Below, in pieces: positions 44,816-54,068 of a DNA stretch of 64,000 nt. The notes below the pieces were generated by a model. The model was not told the DNA's origin. It worked only from the letters and a program-made list of their open reading frames with translations, and made no database searches. Each line of letters starts with the position of its first letter. The first letter of the stretch is position 1. A program made the position numbers and the translations under genes. The DNA lies in contig PGYV01000015.1 of assembly GCA_002839855.1 (NCBI GenBank), positions 30,882-94,881 of the forward strand, in the 5' to 3' direction. Origin of the DNA: Candidatus Goldiibacteriota bacterium HGW-Goldbacteria-1. GTDB taxonomy: Bacteria > Oederibacteriota > PGYV01.

Positions 44816-46171
44816 ATGTCCAAAAATGCTATTTTGTATGCTGCAATTATTATTGCGGTTTTTTTATTTCCGGGGTGTTTTGGCGGGCAGCCGGAAGAAG
44901 AAGCCAGCATTGATATAAATATCAGCGAGGAAATTAAAGAGATGGAAGGGCTGCAGAAGCAGATTAAGACACAAAGCACACAGCTTCAGAAAATGCAGCG
45001 GGATTTAAAGACGAAAAAAGCATCCACTGCCGGCGCGAATTCCGCAGAGGTAAAAAAACTTGAAAAACAGATAGAAGTGCAGCAGCAGGAAATTATAGTT
45101 GCTTCAAAAAAAGTCACCACCGTTAAAGCTGAAAAAGGGAAATATGTCTGGTCCATGTTCAGGGGAGTCCCAAGCCATGATTTTTATACGGGATACAACA
45201 TACTTCCGCCGCTTGATTTTAAATGGAAATTCAAGGCCATATCGGGTTTTAAAGCGTCGCCTGTAATGGATGCGGAAAATATTTATGTTGGATGCATGGA
45301 TAATAATTTTTATGCAATTGAAAAAAGCACAGGCCAGGCAGTCTGGAAAACACCCTGTCAGGGCGGTATTTCATCTTCCGCGGCATTATACGGAACTACA
45401 CTATATTTTGGCACGGAGACCGGAATGTTCTATGCGCTTTCTGCTTCCACCGGAAAAGTAATCTGGAGCAAAAAGATAGGCCCAATTCAGGGTTCTTCGC
45501 CGGCGGTATTTTCGTCGGTGGTTTATGTGGGGTCAATGGATAACACCGTTTACGCTATGAACAGAACGACAGGCGAAATAATCTGGAAATACGCAACGCT
45601 TATGCCGGTTGTTTCTTCTCCTACGGTGGCGAACGGGCTTGTATACATTGGTTCAATTGACGCCAATATGTACGCACTTGATGTGGACAGCGGTAAAGTG
45701 GCGTGGCAGTATGCCACGGGCAAGGGAATTGCATCCACCGCAGTTGAAAGCGAAGGGGTGCTTTATTTTGGTTCGGATGATAAAAAAATATATTCCGTGG
45801 ATTCTTTAAGCGGCGCTGTTAAGTGGGCGTTTCAGGCGGAAGGCTGGATAACATCAGGCGTTATTAAAGAAGGCGTATTTTTTGCCGGGTCAAACGACAA
45901 AAATATTTACGCGTTAAATTCGTCAAACGGCAAACTGCTGTGGAAGACTGCTGTTGAAGGCAAGGTTTTAACCACGCCTTTGGCTGTTAATAATATACTT
46001 TACTTGGGCGCGGGGAAAGAAGTGCTTGCGCTTGATTCAAAGACAGGCGAAAAGAAATGGTCACAGAAATACGAATTTAATGTGGTGACGTCTCTTATCG
46101 GCGAAGACGGCATAATTTATTTTGGCGATTCCGACAGCTCTTTTTACGCGCTGGAATCTGTAGCTAAATAA
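44816..46171 (+). CDS. PQQ-like beta-propeller lipoprotein (BamB-like) with N-terminal coiled coil
   Basis: The 451-residue precursor has a lipoprotein signal (LYAAIIIAVFLFPGC, Cys about 21). It is followed by a charged coiled coil (about 30-105) and then an eight-bladed type propeller of PQQ_2 repeats such as IYVGCMDNNFYAIEKSTGQAVWK and VYVGSMDNTVYAMNRTTGE (each blade about 40 residues). BamB uses the same propeller in outer-membrane protein assembly, but lacks the coiled coil, and no other bam gene is here. I infer a scaffold at the periplasmic face. AAAGGGG precedes the ATG. It heads an operon with a pseudo-cyclase sensor, a J-protein, Hsp70 and a PilB-like protein. Confidence 0.85.
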   Translation: MSKNAILYAAIIIAVFLFPGCFGGQPEEEASIDINISEEIKEMEGLQKQIKTQSTQLQKMQRDLKTKKASTAGANSAEVKKLEKQIEVQQQEIIVASKKVTTVKAEKGKYVWSMFRGVPSHDFYTGYNILPPLDFKWKFKAISGFKASPVMDAENIYVGCMDNNFYAIEKSTGQAVWKTPCQGGISSSAALYGTTLYFGTETGMFYALSASTGKVIWSKKIGPIQGSSPAVFSSVVYVGSMDNTVYAMNRTTGEIIWKYATLMPVVSSPTVANGLVYIGSIDANMYALDVDSGKVAWQYATGKGIASTAVESEGVLYFGSDDKKIYSVDSLSGAVKWAFQAEGWITSGVIKEGVFFAGSNDKNIYALNSSNGKLLWKTAVEGKVLTTPLAVNNILYLGAGKEVLALDSKTGEKKWSQKYEFNVVTSLIGEDGIIYFGDSDSSFYALESVAK

Positions 46172-46190
46172 AAAACGAAAGAAGGCAAAA

Positions 46191-47642
46191 ATGGCATCAA
46201 GAAGAAAGGTGAGATTCAGTTTAAGCTACAAGATAAGCATACTTATTTTTTCCCTTATTCTTGTAACCCTCACCGCTATCGTCGGTTATTATATGACGAT
46301 GAACTGGAATGACAGTATAAATGAAATGAAAAACAGCGCTAAAAAAGCGGCAAAAACTTTAGGCGCGCTTTGGCCTGTGGCGCAGGGCCGGTCCGGAATA
46401 AACTGGGGCATTTATGAAAACTACATGAAACAGTTTGTGCAGATAGATAAAAATATTGTTTTTATGGCTATTATTGACGGCAAGGAAAACGTAAGGGCGG
46501 CTGCGATAAACGACCGGCTGATTAAAACTAAATTTTCAAAAATTAAACTTACCGAAGATAAAAAAGAAACAGTAAAAGCCCTTGCGGGAAATAAAATAGA
46601 TGATACGGTTAAGATTATAGGCAATATAAAAATAAAAGACAAAGACATAGGGCTTGCCACGCTTGTAATAAAGTTTTCCAAATATGGCACTTACAGGGCG
46701 CAGAACATGATGATTTTAAATACATCTATTCTGGCATTCTTTATACTGCTTGCCGGCGGTTTGGGCGCGTGGGGGCTTGCTAAGATTATTACAAGAAATT
46801 TTAATATAATAGCGGGCGGAATGAGAAAAGTGGCGGAAGGAAACCTTGATGTCTCTGTTGATGTGAAAACAAATGACGAAACCGGAGTCCTTGCCGATGA
46901 CTTTAACCGCATGATAGTTGAATTAAAAGAAAAGGTAAGGATAAAAGACGCGTTTGAAACAGTGGCTGACGGTTTGAAAGATATGGACAATCTGAAAAAA
47001 GCTTACGAGACTCTTACATATCAGGAAATGACGGATAAAATTACAAAAGGTTATTATCCGGTTTCGCAGACGGATGATAATAAAACGGTATTTGTGTTTG
47101 TGGACACTTCGGCGTTTGCGGGTTTTACCTATGAACTTATCAGCGAGGAACTTAAGGAAATAATAAAGAAATTTATAGAAAAGATATCATACACCGTACT
47201 GGAATATCAGGGTGCTGTTTTTAAAGTTACGGAAAAGTTTATACTAATCAGTTTTGGGTATCCGTTTAAACACAATGACGATTTAAAGCGCGCCCTTATT
47301 TCCACTGTAGAGATAAGAAAAGAACTTGTGAATATGGTAAAAAGCAAACTGACACTGGGTTATAATGTGGAAGATTTTGATATTAATTTTGTAATAACAA
47401 AGGGAAATATAACCGGTAATTTTGTAGACAGAAAATCCGTTGATGCTTTTAACGCGATTACTGATTACCTGAATTTTGCTTCGCGCTACGGCGAAAAGAA
47501 AAAGTTTAACACAAATATATACGCGTCAAAGCAGATTGCGGATGAAACTTTCGCGCTTGCAAATTATGAAAAAACAGACGATATAAGCATGAATGACGGC
47601 CGTGTGGCCGAACTGTTCAGGCTTAAGGGAACAAAGTTCTGA
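46191..47642 (+). CDS. Membrane sensor with HAMP and degenerate class III cyclase domain
   Basis: A 483-residue protein: helix 1 (about 12-34), a 140-residue periplasmic sensor, helix 2 (about 179-202), then HAMP (FNIIAGGMRKVAEGNLDVSV, to about 250). The C-terminal region follows the cyclase-homology pattern: FVFVDTSAFAGFTYEL, YQGAVFKVTEKFILISFGYP, then DDLKRALISTVEIRKEL, ITKGNITGNF and a DYLNFASRYGE segment. The usual G-D pair after the VKxxG-type turn is replaced by EK, and other substrate residues are not evident. It is probably non-catalytic and a signal-relaying dimer. It is 19 bases behind the propeller gene. Confidence 0.75.
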   Translation: MASRRKVRFSLSYKISILIFSLILVTLTAIVGYYMTMNWNDSINEMKNSAKKAAKTLGALWPVAQGRSGINWGIYENYMKQFVQIDKNIVFMAIIDGKENVRAAAINDRLIKTKFSKIKLTEDKKETVKALAGNKIDDTVKIIGNIKIKDKDIGLATLVIKFSKYGTYRAQNMMILNTSILAFFILLAGGLGAWGLAKIITRNFNIIAGGMRKVAEGNLDVSVDVKTNDETGVLADDFNRMIVELKEKVRIKDAFETVADGLKDMDNLKKAYETLTYQEMTDKITKGYYPVSQTDDNKTVFVFVDTSAFAGFTYELISEELKEIIKKFIEKISYTVLEYQGAVFKVTEKFILISFGYPFKHNDDLKRALISTVEIRKELVNMVKSKLTLGYNVEDFDINFVITKGNITGNFVDRKSVDAFNAITDYLNFASRYGEKKKFNTNIYASKQIADETFALANYEKTDDISMNDGRVAELFRLKGTKF

Positions 47643-47654
47643 TAAAAGGAAAAG

Positions 47655-48221
47655 ATGGCAAATAAACTTAACTATTATGAACTGCTGGAAATTTATCCGG
47701 CGGCAACACAGGAAGAAATAGACGGCGCTTTCAGGATGATGCTGTACAAATACCATCCTGACCATAATCCGGACAGGCCGGACTGGGCTCATGAAAAGAC
47801 TTCAGAAGTGGTGGAAGCGTATAACATACTTTCCAACTCTTTAAAGCGTAAGATATATAATTTTATAATATTTGCTTCTTTAAAACAGGCGCCTGCTGAA
47901 AAAAAGTTTGGTATTTTTCAGGGTAATGACAAGAAAAAATTTGAAGAGGCCTGTGTAATTTTTAAAGAAGGCGCAGCATCATTTGATACAAATAAAAATA
48001 CCGCGCTGATTAAGTTTCAGCAGGCTTGTGCGGTATATAAATTAAGCGAAGGTTATTACAATATAGGGGTAATTTATACTGTAACCAACAAGCTTATTGA
48101 CGCCAAGAGGGCGTTTGAAGAGGCGATAAAACTGGACCCTGAAAATCAGCACTATAAAAGGGTTATTGATAAGCTTCAGGAACTGATGAGAGAAATTGAC
48201 AGGGTAAGAAAAGCGCAGTAA
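47655..48221 (+). CDS. J-domain protein with C-terminal TPR
   Basis: This 188-residue protein has an N-terminal J-domain (NYYELLEIYPAATQEEID, with the HPD motif in YKYHPDHNPD) and a TPR-like helical end (EGYYNIGVIYTVTNKLIDAK, AFEEAIKLDP). It lacks the Gly/Phe and zinc regions of DnaJ, so it is a specialised co-chaperone that would stimulate the Hsp70 encoded 24 bases downstream. The TPR may bind the client, presumably another member of this operon. AAAAGG lies before the ATG. Confidence 0.88.
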   Translation: MANKLNYYELLEIYPAATQEEIDGAFRMMLYKYHPDHNPDRPDWAHEKTSEVVEAYNILSNSLKRKIYNFIIFASLKQAPAEKKFGIFQGNDKKKFEEACVIFKEGAASFDTNKNTALIKFQQACAVYKLSEGYYNIGVIYTVTNKLIDAKRAFEEAIKLDPENQHYKRVIDKLQELMREIDRVRKAQ

Positions 48222-48245
48222 GAAAACACGGGAAAGGGTGCTTAA

Positions 48246-49964
48246 GTGGCAAAAATTATCGGGATAGACCTTGGAACGACAAACTCTTGTATGGGTTTGA
48301 TGGAAGACAACAGGCTTTTGGTGATACCGAATGACGAAAATTTCAGAACAACCCCGTCGGTAGTGGCGTTCACCAAAGAAGGGCAGATACTTGTAGGCAA
48401 TGCCGCAAAAAGGCAGCAGGTAATGAACCCTGAAAATACTATTTTTTCAATTAAAAGGTTTATAGGCCGTAAATTTAATGACCCTACAGTTGCAAATGAT
48501 TTAAGGCTTATGCCATATAAACTTGTCCGCGCCGCAAACGGCGATGTATGGGTGGAAGTAATGGGAAGGACGTATTCGCCCCCGGAATTATCTGCAATGA
48601 TACTTATGAAGTTAAAAAAAGACGCTGAAAATTATCTTGGCGAAGCCGTGGATAAAGCGGTAGTTACTGTTCCGGCGCATTTTAATGATTCGCAGAGGCA
48701 GGCTACAAAAGACGCAGGCAAAATAGCCGGCCTGGAAATCGTAAGGATAATAAATGAACCCACTGCCGCGGCTTTGGCCAGCGGTTTTGACAGCAAGACA
48801 AAAATGAGAGTTGTAATTTATGACCTTGGCGGCGGAACTTTTGATGTATCCATACTGGAACTTGGGCAGGGAATTTTTAAGGTCTTATCCACAAGCGGCG
48901 ACACGCACCTTGGCGGCGATGACTTTGACCAGGCAATTATAGATCACCTTGTTGCGGAATTTTTAAAAAAAGAAGGAATTGACCTGAAAAATGACAGGGT
49001 TGCGCTTCAAAGGTTAAAAGATGCGGCGGAAAAAGCAAAGATAAACCTTTCCACGCTGGAATCCGTGGAAATAACGCTTCCATTTTTAGCAGCTACAAAT
49101 GACGGGCCAAAGCATCTTCAGACAGTTCTTTCAAGGCCCACGCTGGAAGCAATAACGAAAATAATAGCCGAAAAAACAGCCGGCCCATGTGAAATGGCGC
49201 TTAATGACGCGGGGATGAGGGCAAGCGATATAGATGAAGTGGTCCTTGTAGGCGGGCAGACAAAGATGCCCCTTGTACGTGAAGTGGTAAAAAGAATTTT
49301 CAGAAAAGACCCTTTTTCCGGCGTAAATCCGGACGAAGCGGTTGCGTCAGGCGCTTCAAAACAGGCGTCTGTTTTAAAGGGTGATATCAGGGACATATTG
49401 CTGCTTGATGTTACCGCGTTTTCGCTTGGTATTAAAACAGAAGGCGGTATCTTTTCAAAAATAGTTGAAAAAAACAGTTCCATACCGCTTAGAAAAACAG
49501 AGGTATATACCACTACGCAGGAAAATCAGTCTTTTGTAAGGATAGAAGTTTTCCAGGGTGAAAAACCAATGGCTTCTGATAATAAGATGATTGGTACTTT
49601 TGACCTTGTGGGAATTCCTCCCGGGCCTAAAGGTTCGGCAAAAATAGATGTTATTTTTGACATTGACGCGAACGGAATCATAAGGGTTTCCGCTAAAGAC
49701 CAGTCTACCGGAAAAGAGCAGGCGATAAAAATAACGGCGGACAGCGGGCTTTCAAAATCGGAACTTGAAAATAAAACCAGGGAAATTGGCGCTGAATTTG
49801 CAAAGAAAATCTCTAAAGGCGAGAAGATTCAGGCGAAACAGGATTACAAAGAAGTTCCCGCGCAGGATGGCGAAGGCGGCGGTTTAGCGTCTGCGACCGA
49901 AGAAGAAAGCGAATCAAAAAAGAAAAAATCAATTTTTGACATATTCAAGAAAAAAGAGGGGTAA
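48246..49964 (+). CDS. Hsp70 chaperone, short DnaK-like form
   Basis: The 572-residue protein has the full ATPase domain ([67 protein letters not shown]) and a substrate-binding beta domain. The alpha-helical lid is much shorter than in DnaK (about 640 residues), ending in a Lys-rich FDIFKKKEG. The start is GTG. It is not accompanied by grpE or a standard dnaJ but by the specialised J-TPR protein. It is therefore likely a dedicated chaperone of this operon rather than the main DnaK, though I cannot exclude the latter. Confidence 0.9.
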   Translation: MAKIIGIDLGTTNSCMGLMEDNRLLVIPNDENFRTTPSVVAFTKEGQILVGNAAKRQQVMNPENTIFSIKRFIGRKFNDPTVANDLRLMPYKLVRAANGDVWVEVMGRTYSPPELSAMILMKLKKDAENYLGEAVDKAVVTVPAHFNDSQRQATKDAGKIAGLEIVRIINEPTAAALASGFDSKTKMRVVIYDLGGGTFDVSILELGQGIFKVLSTSGDTHLGGDDFDQAIIDHLVAEFLKKEGIDLKNDRVALQRLKDAAEKAKINLSTLESVEITLPFLAATNDGPKHLQTVLSRPTLEAITKIIAEKTAGPCEMALNDAGMRASDIDEVVLVGGQTKMPLVREVVKRIFRKDPFSGVNPDEAVASGASKQASVLKGDIRDILLLDVTAFSLGIKTEGGIFSKIVEKNSSIPLRKTEVYTTTQENQSFVRIEVFQGEKPMASDNKMIGTFDLVGIPPGPKGSAKIDVIFDIDANGIIRVSAKDQSTGKEQAIKITADSGLSKSELENKTREIGAEFAKKISKGEKIQAKQDYKEVPAQDGEGGGLASATEEESESKKKKSIFDIFKKKEG

Positions 49965-49967
49965 ACA

Positions 49968-51872
49968 ATGAGCAAACCCAAAAAGAACATGCTTATCGGT
50001 GAAATGCTGGTAGACGAAGGCATCATAACAAAAGAACAGTTAAAAGACGGCCTTGAAGAACAGAGGCGCACAGGAGAAAAAATAGGGGAGATACTTGTAA
50101 GAATGGGGTATCTTTCAAAAGAAATTTTGTGGACTTTTCTTGGATATCAGATGGGAGTCCCGTTTGTTAACCTTGATGAAGTAACCGACATTAAGCAGGA
50201 TATTTTAAAACTTCTTCCCGAACAGCTTATGAGAAATGAAAAACTTATACCCGTTACAAGGCATGGCAGGGTAATTACCGTTGCTATGGCGGAACCAATG
50301 AACTTTCTTGTGATAGATGATTTAAAAGCAACAACAAAAAGTGAAATTGACGTAAGGCTGGCACCATCTGAAGAGATTTTAAAACAGATAAATAAATATT
50401 TTGGATATAAGGCGGAAGAAACCGGCGCGGTGGCAAAAGCAAGCGTTGAAGACCTTGATGATATTTTATCCGCGCCAATGGGAAATTCTTCCAGGCAGGA
50501 ATCTTCGGGTATGAAGATTCAAAGGTCTATTTATGGAGAGCAGCCTCCTCCTCCGGCGCCTTCGCAGCCGGCTGCTGCGCCCGCGCAACAATACGCGCCT
50601 CCGCAGCCGCAGTATTCTCCGGCTCCGCCTCCTCCGCCGCAGCAGTACGCACCTCCGCAGCCGCAGTACACACCGCCGCCGCCACAGGTTCAGACAGCAC
50701 CTAATATGGCACAGGCAGTTGTATCGCAGGATACGCCGGTTAACGTGTTTTTAACCACGCTGCTTTCAACCGGGTATGACGCCGGCGCCACGGATATTCA
50801 TATAGAGCCGCTTGCCGATAAATGCCGGATAAGAAGAAGGATAGACGGCACCTTATACGAAGTGGAATCGCCGCCGCGCACCCTTTATAACGGACTTTTA
50901 AATAAAATAAAAGAACTGGCGCAGATGAATCAGGCGGAAAAATCCGCGCCGCAGGAAAGCAAACTTAAAATCCGCGTGGGCGGCAAAGAAATTAATATGG
51001 CGGTATATACATTCCCCACTTTGTTTGGTGAAAAGATAGTCCTTAAAATAATGAGGACAGATGCAGCAGTTTTAACCCTTGACCAGAGCGGAATGGAAGA
51101 CGACATGGTGGAAACATACAGAAGGTTTATTAAAAAGCCGCACGGGCTTATAATCCTGTCAGGCCCCACAAACAGCGGAAAAGAAACCACAATGCATTCC
51201 ACCCTTGTGGAAATGAACAGGCCGGATATCAATATTTTCTCCATAGATGACACAAGCACCGGCTATGTGGTGCCGGGGGTAAATCAGACTAAAGTCAGCA
51301 GAAAAAATTACGGGCAGGTGCTTCATTATCTTGCGGAACAGGACTGTGATGTAATAACAATAGGGGATATATCCAATAAAGAAACGGCAGAAGCTGTCTT
51401 TGATATAATTGCCAGCGGGCATCTTTTAATCTCGCGCCTTCGCGCGTCTGACCCTTATCAGGCGCTGCAGACAATAGTGAATTTTGGAATTGAACCGTAT
51501 ATAGTTTATTCAAATACAATTCTGGTTATGGCACAGCGCCTTGTAAGAAAGATATGTACAAGCTGCAGGCAGCCATATCAGGCAGCGCCGGATATTGTAA
51601 AAATGCTTGGCGGGGAAGAAAGCAAGTCGGTTACTTTATATAAAGGAAACGGGTGCGCAAGCTGCGCCCAGACCGGATATAAAGGAAGGACAGCCGTGTT
51701 TGAAGCCGTTGTCATGACCGATAAAATTAAAGACATGCTTATGGCCAAAGAGCCGCTTAAAAAGATAAAAGAAGAAAATGCCAAGACCGGATTAAAGACT
51801 CTTAAAGAAGCGGCATTATTGAAGCTGATAGAAGGCACCACGTCCCTTGAAGAGTACATGAAGATAAATTAG
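49968..51872 (+). CDS. PilB/GspE-family protein with degenerate ATPase motifs
   Basis: A 634-residue protein. Residues 5-145 form an MshEN-type N domain (GEMLVDEGIITKEQL...), 190-245 a Pro/Gln-rich linker, and 255-634 the secretion ATPase domain (ATDIHIEPLADKCRIRRR kept). Key motifs have eroded. Walker A is GPTNSGKE (399-406), with Glu406 in place of the Ser/Thr. The Asp box is SIDDTSTGY instead of TIEDPVEY. Walker B reads ITIGDIS instead of VGEIRD. The His box is SRLRASD instead of STLHTND. The zinc motifs CTSC and CASC are kept. It may bind c-di-GMP or partner ATPases without hydrolysis. It lies three bases after the Hsp70 gene. Confidence 0.82.
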   Translation: MSKPKKNMLIGEMLVDEGIITKEQLKDGLEEQRRTGEKIGEILVRMGYLSKEILWTFLGYQMGVPFVNLDEVTDIKQDILKLLPEQLMRNEKLIPVTRHGRVITVAMAEPMNFLVIDDLKATTKSEIDVRLAPSEEILKQINKYFGYKAEETGAVAKASVEDLDDILSAPMGNSSRQESSGMKIQRSIYGEQPPPPAPSQPAAAPAQQYAPPQPQYSPAPPPPPQQYAPPQPQYTPPPPQVQTAPNMAQAVVSQDTPVNVFLTTLLSTGYDAGATDIHIEPLADKCRIRRRIDGTLYEVESPPRTLYNGLLNKIKELAQMNQAEKSAPQESKLKIRVGGKEINMAVYTFPTLFGEKIVLKIMRTDAAVLTLDQSGMEDDMVETYRRFIKKPHGLIILSGPTNSGKETTMHSTLVEMNRPDINIFSIDDTSTGYVVPGVNQTKVSRKNYGQVLHYLAEQDCDVITIGDISNKETAEAVFDIIASGHLLISRLRASDPYQALQTIVNFGIEPYIVYSNTILVMAQRLVRKICTSCRQPYQAAPDIVKMLGGEESKSVTLYKGNGCASCAQTGYKGRTAVFEAVVMTDKIKDMLMAKEPLKKIKEENAKTGLKTLKEAALLKLIEGTTSLEEYMKIN

Positions 51873-51910
51873 TAAGATGTTAACTGAAAAAGTTATTAAT
51901 GACATTTAAC

Positions 51911-51940
51911 AGCCGCGGGTATTTGGCCCGCGGCTTTATA
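51911..51940 (+). terminator. Terminator of the degenerate-ATPase operon
   Basis: Stem AGCCGCGGG/CCCGCGGCT around loop TATTTGG, followed by TTATAAA rather than a long T-run. It lies about 40 bases after the stop codon and before the next gene's ribosome site, so weak termination or some read-through is likely. Confidence 0.7.
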
Positions 51941-51964
51941 AAAACAACAAACCCAGGGGTTCAT

Positions 51965-53728
51965 ATGAAAAAAAACATATTTTTAGTGGCAATCATATTT
52001 AGCGTAATAACCTGCGTAAATGCGGCTGACCTTAGAAACTTTACTGTTGTTATGCCGGCCGGTAATCCAACCGCGGGCGCGGAAATACCGCTTACTATTA
52101 CGGCAATAGGGACGGATAATCTGACAAAGGCGGATTATACGGGAAATGTGACTGTAACCGCATCAGTGGGTGATATCACGTTTGTTGAAACGGGCGCAGC
52201 AGCTTCAACTGCTTTTACGGCAGGAAAATGGATGGGAAAAGTGAAGATCCTTGGCGCTGATCCCGCGCTTTTAATGACGTTTACAGATGTATCAGGTGCT
52301 ACGGGCACCGCGACAAAGCTGGTAAATCCGGGGCCTTATTCAAAACTGCTTGTTCTTACTCAGGGGCAGGAATACGCGCCGGGTACGGCTTTAGGTTCTT
52401 CAGGAATACCTGAAACCCTTATGACATACCGTGAATTTTATGTGACGGTCACCGCTTGTGATGATTATTATAACAGGATAAATTCCGGTTATCCGTCAGC
52501 TGTATGGCTGCAGTCAAGCGGCGCTTTATATGAAAAATATTCAGTCACTCCAACCGCCACTGATTTTGCCGTAGCAGACATTCCCGGCACCACAATTTAC
52601 GCCATGACGCTGATGCCTAATCCCGATATCGGAGGGCTATTTGATATAAATGCCATGGATTATGCAAATTCCGTTTTTGGAATAAATCAAAGGACGTTTT
52701 CAACTTTAAATACGTATTTTATCTGGCCGGAAATAAACAACATCACATATACTGCGGCGGAAATTCCAGTATTTGCGGGAAGTTTTTTGACAGTAACAGT
52801 TAAAGCGTCAAATTATTCAAGGGAAGCGGAAAAAGGGATTCTGCCTGACTTTGATAAAGTAGTGTCAATTAAAGCTGTTGAATATGACAATCATTCGGCA
52901 TTTTTGCAAACTCTTTCGCCGGATAACGTGGTTGTAACGGCAGGGCAGGGGGATGCAATTGTTCAGTATCTGAAAATGGACAGGATAAAAATAATGCCGG
53001 ATTGTACTGATTATGATAACGGCACAGGCACTTATTATTATGTAACCAAGTCACCGTCTGATGTGGTGCAGGTATATGCGGCTGCACCGCAAAGTTTTTC
53101 GTTTACAGCGGATAAAGTGCAGATAAAACCCGATGAGACCGCGAATTTAAACGTGGCTGTGTTTGATGCGTACATGAATCCTGTTTCAAGGACTGCTGTT
53201 TCGTTTGATATTCTTCCGGCAGGGACAGGAATTTTAAGCGTGACAGATACAATAACCGGTGATTATGATTATTCAATAAATGTAATGGGCGGAACGGCTT
53301 CGTCAGTTTATACTGCGCCGTTACTTGCACCTACAAATGTGACTATTACAGTTACAGTAGATGGAATAGCCGCATCGCAGTCAATTGTACTTGAATTTAT
53401 TTCCGCCACTTCCACGGCAGATAAACAGACGGTAAAGAACACGCCAAACCCGTTTAACCCGGATAAAGGCGGCACAAAGATAGGGTATTACCTTGAAGCG
53501 GACAGCAAGGTAACCTTTAAACTTTTTAATATGTTTGGCGGACTGGTATGGAGCAAGCAGGTGCAGAAAGGCGAAGGTTTAGGTTTAAAAGGCCCCCGCG
53601 AATTATTATATGAAGGCCGGACCGACGGCGGGTTTAAGATAGGGGTAGGGCTGTATGTGCTTAAAATTTATGTTGAAAACGACAGTGAAAAATATGTACT
53701 GGAAAGAAAGATAGCTGTTAAAAAATAA
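51965..53728 (+). CDS. Exported protein with FlgD-like C-terminal domain
   Basis: The ATG after AGGGGT gives a 587-residue precursor with a signal peptide (KKNIFLVAIIFSVITCVNA). The body consists of beta-sandwich-like segments (TVTASVGDITFVETGAA; LNVAVFDAYMNPVSRTAVSF, an invasin/Big-like pattern). The last 90 residues contain NTPNPFNPDKGGTKIGYYL and GGFKIGVGLYVLKIYV, the FlgD Ig-like or type IX-sorting-like tail seen in secreted proteins of many Gram-negative phyla. The function is unknown. It is probably secreted or surface-bound, and the C-terminal domain may be a sorting or anchoring signal. Confidence 0.72.
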   Translation: MKKNIFLVAIIFSVITCVNAADLRNFTVVMPAGNPTAGAEIPLTITAIGTDNLTKADYTGNVTVTASVGDITFVETGAAASTAFTAGKWMGKVKILGADPALLMTFTDVSGATGTATKLVNPGPYSKLLVLTQGQEYAPGTALGSSGIPETLMTYREFYVTVTACDDYYNRINSGYPSAVWLQSSGALYEKYSVTPTATDFAVADIPGTTIYAMTLMPNPDIGGLFDINAMDYANSVFGINQRTFSTLNTYFIWPEINNITYTAAEIPVFAGSFLTVTVKASNYSREAEKGILPDFDKVVSIKAVEYDNHSAFLQTLSPDNVVVTAGQGDAIVQYLKMDRIKIMPDCTDYDNGTGTYYYVTKSPSDVVQVYAAAPQSFSFTADKVQIKPDETANLNVAVFDAYMNPVSRTAVSFDILPAGTGILSVTDTITGDYDYSINVMGGTASSVYTAPLLAPTNVTITVTVDGIAASQSIVLEFISATSTADKQTVKNTPNPFNPDKGGTKIGYYLEADSKVTFKLFNMFGGLVWSKQVQKGEGLGLKGPRELLYEGRTDGGFKIGVGLYVLKIYVENDSEKYVLERKIAVKK

Positions 53729-53758
53729 ATTTTTTACTTTGTTTTGTATTTACTCGTA

Positions 53759-53780
53759 GAGACGCAATATATTGCGTCTC
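53759..53780. repeat. Perfect 22-bp palindrome with GTAG foot
   Basis: Starting GAGACGCAATA and continuing as its exact reverse complement, preceded by CGTA so that GTAG overlaps the first G. It lacks a T-run, so it is more likely a REP-like element than a terminator. Its sequence resembles the terminator palindrome 95 bases downstream. Confidence 0.75.
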
Positions 53781-53803
53781 GTTCTTGTATTATATTTTAG
53801 TAT

Positions 53804-53838
53804 TGGTAGGCGCACCCTTTAGGGTGCGGTTGTTGAAC
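53804..53838 (+). repeat. REP-like hairpin, copy at 53.80 kb
   Basis: TGGTAGGCGCACCCTTTAGG followed by GTGCGGTTGTTGA. Stem CGCACCC/GGGTGCG with loop TTTA: both arms differ from the 10.57-kb copy in a compensating way. Confidence 0.75.
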
Positions 53839-53853
53839 TAAAAGTTAATATTC

Positions 53854-53885
53854 AGAGGCGCAATAAATTGCGCCTCTTTTTTTTT
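53854..53885 (+). terminator. Strong rho-independent terminator
   Basis: Stem AGAGGCGCAAT/ATTGCGCCTCT with a two-base AA centre, immediately followed by about nine T. It is well placed to end the transcript of the FlgD-tailed protein gene. Confidence 0.88.
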
Positions 53886-53899
53886 AGTATTTAAATACC

Positions 53900-54059
53900 T
53901 GGTAGACGCGGGTCTTCAGCCCGCGCGTCTTTGATTTGTTTTGTGTTGTTATTTTTGTCTTGGTAGGCGCACCTTTTAAGGTGCGGCAGTTTTTTTTAAA
54001 ACGGATGTTTAAATGTGTGAAAAATCAAAATCCCGCGGGCTGAAGACCCGCGTCTACCA
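53900..54059. repeat. Three more REP-like hairpins
   Basis: Copies at 53900-53934 (+; TGGTAGACGCGGGTCTTCAG, then CCCGCG) and 53961-53992 (+; TGGTAGGCGCACC with TTTTAA loop and GGTGCGGCAG). A further copy at 54032-54059 is on the opposite strand (CCCGCGGGCTGAAGACCCGC, then GTCTACCA). Two have the GC stem and one the ACC/GGT stem. The reversed copy adjoins the minisatellite that follows. Confidence 0.75.
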
Positions 54060-54068
54060 AACCTAAAC

